Shown piece by piece: positions 23,521-29,968 of a DNA stretch of 29,968 nt (position 1 is its first letter; each line of letters opens with the position of its first letter). Source of the stretch: Bacillota bacterium (lineage in GTDB: Bacteria; Bacillota; Clostridia; DSM-8532); the NCBI GenBank assembly GCA_023410885.1, contig JAEYPI010000125.1, positions 1-29,968 of the forward strand, in the 5' to 3' direction. The notes below the pieces were generated by a model. The model was not told the origin of the DNA. It saw only the letters and a list, made by a program, of their open reading frames with translations, and ran no database searches. A program made the translations under genes and the position numbers.

Positions 23521-24441
23521 ATGCATCAATTAACAAAAACATCCTTCCCTAAATGGGCATTAGTATTGGGCATTTTACCAGCGGTTTTTTTACAGGTCAC
23601 AATGGGTCTTATACCTTCCATAACAACCTTCATTTTGTCGTTTACTGATATCAGCGGCGTGAAGGGTGTCCCATGGAAGTTCATTGGTCTTGCCAATTAC
23701 AAGGAGTTCTTCTTCCAACAGAGCAGCAGAGATTTGATTCAGGTTGTAAAGAACACCATCATATTTTGTGTGGCTGTTACAATAATACAGAACGTTATTG
23801 CGCTCCTGATCGCATTGTCACTTAATAGCAAGTTGATAAAGGGTAGATCCTTTTACAGATCTGTTATTTTTCTTCCGGTCGTCTTAGGTGTCTTGGTTAC
23901 GTCATTGGTCTGGCTCTGCGTGCTCAATCCCATGGATGGTCCCGTGTCAAAGCTCATAGGTCTCTTTGGACTTAACAGTGGATTTTTTACCTCTTCGGGT
24001 TCGGCATTATCATGGGTTATCTTTACACAAGTGTGGATGGCTATGGGCTATTCCATGGTTATTAATCTTGCAGGGCTCCAATCCATTCCCAATGAGCTCT
24101 ACGAGGCCGGTGAGATTGACGGTACAACCGGTACTCAGAAATTTAGATACATTACTTTTCCTCTACTCTGGCCAACCGTCAATGTCAATATTCTTCTAGC
24201 TGTTATAGGCTCCCTGCAATCCTTCCAGGTCATCCTTTTCACAACAGGAGGAAGGAATATCGCCACCCAAACCCTTTCAGCAAGAGTCGTGTACTATGCA
24301 TTCAACATTAACGCGGGCTCAGGGGCGGCGGCCATGAGACAAGGCTATGGTGCCACATGGGCCATGATTCTGTTTATTTTCATACTGACTGCAACATTGA
24401 TATACCAACGTGCAATGAAGAGGAGGGATGAATTGACATGA
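23521..24441 (+). CDS. Sugar ABC transporter permease (UgpA/MalF type)
   Basis: A 306-aa protein with six predicted membrane segments, beginning FPKWALVLGILPAVFLQVTMG. The cytoplasmic EAA loop is ELYEAGEIDGTTGTQKFRYITFP, where the permease contacts the ATPase. The start at 23521 follows GAGGGTGAT. It pairs with the next gene, whose start overlaps its stop (ATGA), and the two form the heterodimeric channel for CUT1-type sugar import. No ATPase gene is in the window, so a shared MsmK-like ATPase encoded elsewhere is likely. Confidence 0.95.
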   Translation: MHQLTKTSFPKWALVLGILPAVFLQVTMGLIPSITTFILSFTDISGVKGVPWKFIGLANYKEFFFQQSSRDLIQVVKNTIIFCVAVTIIQNVIALLIALSLNSKLIKGRSFYRSVIFLPVVLGVLVTSLVWLCVLNPMDGPVSKLIGLFGLNSGFFTSSGSALSWVIFTQVWMAMGYSMVINLAGLQSIPNELYEAGEIDGTTGTQKFRYITFPLLWPTVNVNILLAVIGSLQSFQVILFTTGGRNIATQTLSARVVYYAFNINAGSGAAAMRQGYGATWAMILFIFILTATLIYQRAMKRRDELT

Positions 24442-25256
24442 TTAAAAAATTAGGCTTTAAGCTCATCATTTATATTTTTATTGGTATTTTAATGGTGGTT
24501 TATTTGTTCCCCCTCTTTTATGCCTTTAATACCTCCATTAAAACAAAGCTGGAGTATATGTCAAACCCGGTCGCTCTGGCAACGTCCTTCCACTTTGAAA
24601 ACTATGTACAGGCCTTCCAGAAAGCCAATCTGTCAGCTTATATCGGTAACAGTATTTATTATGTGGTGGTCTGTACTACCGTTTCCATACTAATGGCTAT
24701 TTTTCTGGCCTTTCCCATTTCCAGAGGCTATCTTAAATATAGCGCCTTCCTATTAACTTTATTCTTGGTGGGGATGTTCCTGCCCGACGGTACCATTCCG
24801 CAATTCCAGATGCTCTTAGGTTTAGGTTTATACAACACACGATTAGGGTATATGATTGGTATGGTGGGTGGAGGTGGAACACCACTTCTGATGTTTTATG
24901 TTTACATAAAAGGTATTCCAAAGGAATTTGATGAGGCTGCTTCTATCGATGGTTGCGGTTACTTCAAATATATGTTTAAGATTTTAATCCCTCTGATGAA
25001 ACCCGCTATTGCCTCGATGGCCATTATTACTGCCATTGGTGTATGGAATGATATTATAAGAGCGATTATTTATTTGTCCAATAAGGATTTGTACCCTATT
25101 ACCAGAGGGTTATATGTATTCCAAGGCCAATACCAGGTAGATATGACCCAACAAATGGCGGCCCTGATTATGGTCGCAGCCCCGCTCATCATTATGTATA
25201 TTTTCCTGCAGCGGTACATTGTCGATGGTATTGTTGCGGGCGCTGTAAAAGCATAA
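24438..25256 (+). CDS. Sugar ABC transporter permease (UgpE/MalG type)
   Basis: A 272-aa protein with six membrane segments. The EAA loop FDEAASIDGCGYFKYMFKILIPLMKP matches the MalG family. The first segment is IIYIFIGILMVVYLFPLFYAF, and the YAFNTSIKT turn that follows it is typical. Translation is coupled to the upstream permease through ATGA at 24438-24441. It ends with IVDGIVAGAVKA, the common C-terminus of this family. It is the second half of the membrane channel. Confidence 0.95.
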   Translation: MIKKLGFKLIIYIFIGILMVVYLFPLFYAFNTSIKTKLEYMSNPVALATSFHFENYVQAFQKANLSAYIGNSIYYVVVCTTVSILMAIFLAFPISRGYLKYSAFLLTLFLVGMFLPDGTIPQFQMLLGLGLYNTRLGYMIGMVGGGGTPLLMFYVYIKGIPKEFDEAASIDGCGYFKYMFKILIPLMKPAIASMAIITAIGVWNDIIRAIIYLSNKDLYPITRGLYVFQGQYQVDMTQQMAALIMVAAPLIIMYIFLQRYIVDGIVAGAVKA

Positions 25257-25294
25257 ACACTTCACGCTATACAACATGGGGAGAGGTACTTGCC

Positions 25295-26638
25295 ATGAAA
25301 AGAGTATTTAAATGTTTTATGCTGGTTCTATTGTGCATATTTCTTGTAACCCTTTCTGCCTGCGAGCCTGCTGTTTCGTTTCCGAGTACGAGCCAGGCTC
25401 CTGGCCATACTTCACCGAATGATCAGGTCCCCCTCGACCAGCAGATTACATTGAAGCTCTGGCATATCTGGGCAACCGATTCCGATTCCAATAAGAGGCC
25501 ATTTGAAAAAGCTCTGGCGGAATGGAACAATGCCAATCCGAATGTTCAGATCATGACCGAAGCCACTGAAAATGAAACCTATAAAATACAAATCAGAACG
25601 GCCATAGCCGTCAATGAGGCACCCGATATCTTTTACGGCTGGGGTGCTGGATTTGCCAAACCCTTCGTCGAGTCCGGAAAGGTGCTTGCCCTTGACGACT
25701 ATCTGGATGATGCCACTAAAAACAAATTGGTGCCAGGTAGTTTTGAGAACTTTACTTTTGACGGAAAAATATATGGTTTACCTACCTTTATGATTGCTGG
25801 GATCTTCTATTGCAATCAAGAGCTTTTTAACCAATATGATGTAAAAATTCCTAAGACCTATTCGGAGCTCCTTGAAGCGATAAAGATCTTTAAGAGTAAC
25901 GCTATTACACCTATGGCTGTGGGCTTGAAGGATGGATGGCCCGGTATATTCTACCAAAACATTTTGGCCATCCGGACGGCCGGTATTCAAAAGAGTATTG
26001 CCGCTTTAAACAAAGAAGCCTCCTTTTACCAGCCTGAGTTCATTGAGTCAGCTCAGAAGCTGAAGGAGCTCATTGATGCGGGTGCTTTCAGCGTCAGAAG
26101 CATGCAATTAACCCAACATGAAGCTGAGCTGGCCTTTTTAAATGGTACGGTGGCCATGTACTACGGAGGCAGCTGGGCCGCTGGCTCAATGGATCGCGAG
26201 GATAGCCCGGTTAACGGAAAAATCGTTGTAAAGAACTTCCCCATCATTGAAGGCGCGAAGGGTGATGCTAACGGTTTTCTTGGTGGTGCCATTGATACTT
26301 TTATGTTCAGCTCCTCAACAAAATACAAAAAAGAAGCCGTTAATGCTTTGGTCTCTATTTGTGAGAATTTCTGTCGGGAGAGTTATCTTTCCGGATCAGG
26401 CATACCGGCTTGGAAGGTTAATGTAGAAAGTGCCAATATCAGCCCTTTGGCTACTGATATTTCCAGGCTTTTAGAAGACAGAGACGGCTTTGTACTGGCT
26501 TGGGATACCTTCCTGTCAGGTACTGAAGCAAAAACACATATCGATCTTGTATCCGACATTTTTGCAGAGAGGTTGACTCCGGAGGAGTTTGCATTGAATA
26601 TGCAAAAATTGAATCAAGCAAGCACAGCCGGCCATTAG
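25295..26638 (+). CDS. Second sugar-binding lipoprotein (family 1)
   Basis: A 447-aa lipoprotein with lipobox LSAC (Cys23) and a short Ser/Pro/Thr linker. The binding fold follows: ITLKLWHIWATDSDSNKRPFEKALAEWNNANPNV (quoted in part), KIYGLPTFMIAGIFYCNQELF and GTVAMYYGGSWAAGSM. The start at 25295 has GGGGAGAGG upstream. It belongs to the same superfamily as the first binding protein but is clearly divergent, so this is not a recent duplication. One permease pair may therefore accept two binding proteins of different ligand preference. Alternatively, this copy may present the sugar to the sensor kinase. Both are inference. Confidence 0.9.
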   Translation: MKRVFKCFMLVLLCIFLVTLSACEPAVSFPSTSQAPGHTSPNDQVPLDQQITLKLWHIWATDSDSNKRPFEKALAEWNNANPNVQIMTEATENETYKIQIRTAIAVNEAPDIFYGWGAGFAKPFVESGKVLALDDYLDDATKNKLVPGSFENFTFDGKIYGLPTFMIAGIFYCNQELFNQYDVKIPKTYSELLEAIKIFKSNAITPMAVGLKDGWPGIFYQNILAIRTAGIQKSIAALNKEASFYQPEFIESAQKLKELIDAGAFSVRSMQLTQHEAELAFLNGTVAMYYGGSWAAGSMDREDSPVNGKIVVKNFPIIEGAKGDANGFLGGAIDTFMFSSSTKYKKEAVNALVSICENFCRESYLSGSGIPAWKVNVESANISPLATDISRLLEDRDGFVLAWDTFLSGTEAKTHIDLVSDIFAERLTPEEFALNMQKLNQASTAGH

Positions 26639-26694
26639 TTTTACTTTTTAAAATTCAACAAGGACCATCAACTTAAAAAGGAAAGGGATCTCCC

Positions 26695-29433
26695 ATGATT
26701 GACAATATCAATAGCCTGGAGTATCTCGATGGATATGGTGCGTTTAGGCTTAAAAATCCCGAGAATATTCATGAGCTTTATTTTCCACTATGCAACGAAG
26801 CAGGCTTTATGTCCTCCATAACCCCCATGCTTCACGGTGATATAAAAACGGACCAGCATCATTTTGTTATGGCCCCCGTAACCGTTGAGGATCTGCACAA
26901 TACAAAATCAGCGCGAAATTTCTGGTTCTATATCCACGGCAAGGGTCCCTGGTCCGCATCAGGAAATTCAGCAAAACAAAACAGCGTCAGGTTTACCAAT
27001 GAAGATAAGACCGAAAGAACCATAGAAGCAGGCCCCCTCTGGCATAAGCTGATCTTTAATGACCATGGGCAGCACCTTTTATGTGAAACCACTCACTTTG
27101 TCCCGGTAGGGGATAAGGTTGAGATCATGTGCGTCAGCCTTTTTAATCACGGAAATGACGCCATTCGTATAACACCTACAGCAGCCATTCCCGTCTTCGG
27201 GCGGTCCGCTGAGAATATAAGAGACCACCGGCATGTTACGTCCCTGGTAAACCGACTAAAAAAATTAAAGCACGGCATTTGTGTAAAGCCGGAAATACTG
27301 TTTGACGAGCGGGGACATAAGTTTAATGACATGATTTACTATGTCGTTGGCTGCGAAAAGGATGGCACCCCGCCTACAAGCACCATTCCCTCTACCCGTC
27401 ATTTTATCGGTGAGGGCGGGAGCTACGAGTGGCCCGAGGCTGTTGTAAGGAATTTAAGCCCCTCCAGGTTTGAAAAGAAAAATCTTGATGGTATGGAATA
27501 TGTCGGTGCCTTGCGCTTTAAGGATTGTGTACTTAATCCGGGAGAGAAGAAGGAATACATCCTACTAACGGGAATATGCGACGATATAAAGGTCATTGAC
27601 CAAATGCTTGAGAAGTACGGTACTCTTGGCAATATCGCAAGGTCCTTTAAGGAAAATAGAGATTACTGGGCTGAGCTGGCAAGTAAAATTACCTTTGAAT
27701 CGGGATTGGAGAATTTCTCCTGCTGGATGAGATGGGTCAGTCTTCAGCCTGTTTTCAGAAAAATATATGGCTGCTCCTTCCTGCCCTATCATGATTATGG
27801 GAAGGGCGGCAGAGGCTGGCGTGACCTTTGGCAGGATTGCTTGTCTCTTATTCTTCAAGATCCTGCCCATGTGAGGCAATTACTTGTGGATAACTTCGGG
27901 GGTGTCCGGGTTGACGGAACGAACGCCACCATTATCGGCACAAAGCCCGGTGAGTTTATTGCCGACAGAAACAATATCGCCCGAGTTTGGATGGATCATG
28001 GCGCTTGGCCTTATCTCACCACACGGCTATATCTCGATCAAAGCGGTGATTTTGAACTGTTACTTGAAAAGCAAAGCTATTTTAGGGATGCGCTGCTGCA
28101 CAGAGCTTCAAAAAAGGACGAAACTTGGACACCCTCACAGGGCCTGGAGCTCATAGGCAGGGACGGCTCACCCTATACCGGTACCCTCTTTGAGCATCTT
28201 TTGGTGCAGCATTTAACCAGCTTTTTTAATGTGGGTGAGCATAATATTATCCGTTTAGAAGGTGCAGACTGGAACGACACCCTGGATATGGCCCGCGAAA
28301 GGGGCGAAAGTGTTGCCTTTACAGCGTTGTATGGAAGCAATCTCATGGGCTTGGCTGAATTAATTGTCAAAGCCTCTGAACAGCTCAAAATTGAAAGTAT
28401 GGAAATCTTTGAAGAGTTGGGTTTACTTGTGGATACCCTTACCGGAATACCTAGTTATGATAGCATTGACTATAAGCTCGGCCTGCTCAACACTTATTTG
28501 AAAAGCGTGTCAGAAGGTTTTTACGGAAAAATTATAGAGGTCGATATTAAGGCTCTTGCCCAGGATTTAAGAGAAAAGGGGCAATGGATTTTCAACCATA
28601 TCCGTAATCAGGAATACTTGACAACCCAAGATCAGGATCGCTTTTTTAACGGCTACTATAATAATGATGGCCAGCAGGTAGATGGAGAATTCAAGGATGG
28701 CGTCAGAATGAACTTGACGGCACAGGTGTTTACCACCATGTTCGGGTTGGCCTCGGACGAGCAGATAGAGACCTCCTTCCTCTCCTGTAAAAAATATCTC
28801 CAGGACCCTGTAACAGGAGGCTACAGACTCAATACACCTCTCGGCCCCAACAAGCTCAATTTCGGCAGGGGATTTGCTTTTGCCTATGGTGAAAAGGAAA
28901 ATGGCGCAACCTTTAGCCATATGGCTGTCATGTATATGAACGCCCTTTACAAGCGCGGCTTTGTAAATGAGGCCTATGAGGTCTTTAAGTCGCTGTATAC
29001 TTTAGCCGGGGACACCGATACTGCCGGTATTTACCCTGGTATCCCGGAGTATTTCAATGGATCGGGCAAGGGCCTCTATCCTTATTTAACCGGCTCCGCA
29101 AGCTGGCTTTTGATGACGGTACTCAATGAGATGTATGGGGTACGGGGAGAATTCGGAGATCTTGTTATAGAGCCCAAGCTTACATCGGAGCAATTTGACC
29201 CCCGAGGTGAAGCCTCAGTCAAGACGACCTTCAGGGGCAGGGAGATCCTTGTAAAATACAGTAATCCCCATGGAATAAGCTATGGCCATTATGCCATAGA
29301 AAAAGATTTCTTGAACGGAAGTTCCCTGGATGAGTGCACCATTGTAGGTCATTGCGTTAAGATTCCAAAGGAAATAATTGATGTTTTATCGACTGATCAG
29401 GTGGTTTTCCATATCGTGCTAGGACCTTGTTAA
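26695..29433 (+). CDS. GH94 glycoside phosphorylase, probable laminaribiose phosphorylase
   Basis: A 912-aa cytoplasmic protein (no signal). It starts with an N-terminal beta domain (DGYGAFRLKNPENIHELYFP, NEAGFMSSITPMLHGD), followed by the (alpha/alpha)6 barrel. Barrel motifs include PYHDYGKGGRGWRDLWQD, TPSQGLELIGRDG and GADWNDTLD (residues 523-531), the DWND block that holds the general-acid Asp of GH94. The C-terminal part shows GIPEYFNGSGKGLYPYLTGSASWLL and the phosphate-side YPYLTGSASW. The length exceeds cellobiose phosphorylase (about 810) and fits laminaribiose phosphorylase. The GH16 gene next door supports beta-1,3-glucan disaccharide plus phosphate going to glucose 1-phosphate plus glucose. 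Exact specificity is inferred. Confidence 0.82.
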   Translation: MIDNINSLEYLDGYGAFRLKNPENIHELYFPLCNEAGFMSSITPMLHGDIKTDQHHFVMAPVTVEDLHNTKSARNFWFYIHGKGPWSASGNSAKQNSVRFTNEDKTERTIEAGPLWHKLIFNDHGQHLLCETTHFVPVGDKVEIMCVSLFNHGNDAIRITPTAAIPVFGRSAENIRDHRHVTSLVNRLKKLKHGICVKPEILFDERGHKFNDMIYYVVGCEKDGTPPTSTIPSTRHFIGEGGSYEWPEAVVRNLSPSRFEKKNLDGMEYVGALRFKDCVLNPGEKKEYILLTGICDDIKVIDQMLEKYGTLGNIARSFKENRDYWAELASKITFESGLENFSCWMRWVSLQPVFRKIYGCSFLPYHDYGKGGRGWRDLWQDCLSLILQDPAHVRQLLVDNFGGVRVDGTNATIIGTKPGEFIADRNNIARVWMDHGAWPYLTTRLYLDQSGDFELLLEKQSYFRDALLHRASKKDETWTPSQGLELIGRDGSPYTGTLFEHLLVQHLTSFFNVGEHNIIRLEGADWNDTLDMARERGESVAFTALYGSNLMGLAELIVKASEQLKIESMEIFEELGLLVDTLTGIPSYDSIDYKLGLLNTYLKSVSEGFYGKIIEVDIKALAQDLREKGQWIFNHIRNQEYLTTQDQDRFFNGYYNNDGQQVDGEFKDGVRMNLTAQVFTTMFGLASDEQIETSFLSCKKYLQDPVTGGYRLNTPLGPNKLNFGRGFAFAYGEKENGATFSHMAVMYMNALYKRGFVNEAYEVFKSLYTLAGDTDTAGIYPGIPEYFNGSGKGLYPYLTGSASWLLMTVLNEMYGVRGEFGDLVIEPKLTSEQFDPRGEASVKTTFRGREILVKYSNPHGISYGHYAIEKDFLNGSSLDECTIVGHCVKIPKEIIDVLSTDQVVFHIVLGPC

Positions 29434-29450
29434 AGAAGAAGGAGGAGCCC

Positions 29451-29968
29451 ATGGTTCTTTGTCTAAATGCCAATCAAAAGAAAACGCGATTCTTGATAAA
29501 AACATTTATTCTGAAAGGCGTTCTCATACTGACAACGATTTGCGCCGGTTGTTCCAGTGCGCCATCCGTCAGTCCTTCTGACAAGCCGATGGACCAGGTG
29601 TCTCCACCCGTTGTACAAGTGCCTACCACTTCCCCTTCCGAAAGTCCGGCAACTGTGGAACCCGCTCCAAAGGAGATGAAGCTAGTCTGGAGTGATGAAT
29701 TTGAAGGTGAAATCGGGGCATCTGTTGATGCGGAAAAATGGGTCATTGAAACAGGAAACAATAAAGGCTGGGGCAATAATGAGCTCCAATATTATACCGA
29801 CAGTACCGAAAACGTCTCTTTACAGGACGGAAGCCTTGTCATTAAGGCCATAAAGGAAGAAAAAGAGGGCTTTCATTACACCTCCGCACGGCTTAGAACC
29901 AAGGGAAAATTTGAATTTAAATATGGCAAGATTGAAATGAGTGCCAAATTACCTTATGGGAAAGGTAT
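29451..29968 (+). CDS. GH16 beta-glucanase (laminarinase-like) lipoprotein, 5' part
   Basis: The frame is open to the window end: 172 codons are visible. ATG at 29451 follows AAGGAGGAG. The N-terminus is a hydrophobic signal (ILKGVLILTTICAGC) with candidate lipidated Cys34. The lipobox is atypical, with Cys at -3. A Ser/Pro/Thr linker runs to about residue 78, then KLVWSDEFEG, the start of GH16 catalytic domains. WGNNELQYYT and YTSARLRTKGKFEFKYGKIEMSAKLPYGKG are hallmarks of bacterial endo-beta-1,3-glucanases. The catalytic E-x-D-x-x-E lies beyond the edge. Its role would be to cut beta-1,3-glucan at the cell surface for the ABC importer and GH94 enzyme. Confidence 0.88.
   Translation, partial: MVLCLNANQKKTRFLIKTFILKGVLILTTICAGCSSAPSVSPSDKPMDQVSPPVVQVPTTSPSESPATVEPAPKEMKLVWSDEFEGEIGASVDAEKWVIETGNNKGWGNNELQYYTDSTENVSLQDGSLVIKAIKEEKEGFHYTSARLRTKGKFEFKYGKIEMSAKLPYGKG

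Noticed and set aside
28173..28920. Minus-strand frames inside the GH94 gene
   Set aside because: They are antisense shadows of a well-conserved gene, without ribosome binding sites or recognisable products.

Overview
The window looks like chromosomal DNA of an endospore-forming member of the Clostridia (Bacillota). The sequence support is an alpha/beta-type small acid-soluble spore protein, AGGAGG-type ribosome binding sites throughout, lipoproteins with Gram-positive lipoboxes, YesM/YesN-type two-component genes, serine tRNAs with encoded CCA, and moderate to low GC. No genus can be assigned from the sequence alone.

Layout. (1) 1-5128, minus strand: a MalY/PatB-type PLP lyase/aminotransferase, a GntR/UTRA regulator, an amidohydrolase, a RidA deaminase, a LivJ-type binding lipoprotein and the first 17 codons of a LivH-type permease. 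It reads as a regulated import and catabolism unit for an amino-acid-like compound, with a strong promoter and a 36-bp operator-like dyad upstream. (2) 5286-5530, plus strand: an unrecognised 41-codon gene with its own promoter and terminator. (3) 5530-6893, minus strand: a doubtful small membrane protein, two serine tRNAs with promoter and terminator, the spore-protein gene, and a 385-bp gene-free stretch holding a cluster of DnaA boxes and a perfect palindrome. (4) 6894-11012, minus strand: a rhomboid-like membrane protein followed by nadA, nadB and nadC (de novo NAD synthesis from aspartate). The promoter is flanked by two copies of an 11-bp element. (5) 11114-12649, minus: an unknown lipoprotein. 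(6) 12769-15045, minus: a HelD-like UvrD-family helicase, divergent from a bacterial end-joining set on the plus strand (Ku, ATP-dependent ligase domain, polymerase domain; 15298-18099). (7) 18140-29968, plus strand: a beta-1,3-glucan uptake and breakdown locus. It holds a sensor kinase/AraC response regulator pair, a sugar-binding lipoprotein, two permeases, a second binding lipoprotein, a GH94 phosphorylase resembling laminaribiose phosphorylase, and the start of a secreted GH16 beta-glucanase cut by the window edge.

How the glucan locus probably works: the surface-anchored GH16 enzyme cuts beta-1,3-glucan. The ABC importer, whose ATPase is not in the window, takes up oligosaccharides. The cytoplasmic GH94 enzyme phosphorolyses the disaccharide to glucose 1-phosphate and glucose. 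The two-component pair probably senses the sugar and activates the operon.

Less ordinary elements are the 41-codon gene, the DnaA-box cluster, the 56-bp tandem repeats that each build a promoter ahead of the kinase gene, the 39-bp tandem hairpin repeats starting at the regulator's stop codon, and the operator-like repeats in the nad and malY-like promoters. I see no CRISPR array, insertion sequence, prophage gene or clear sign of recent transfer.
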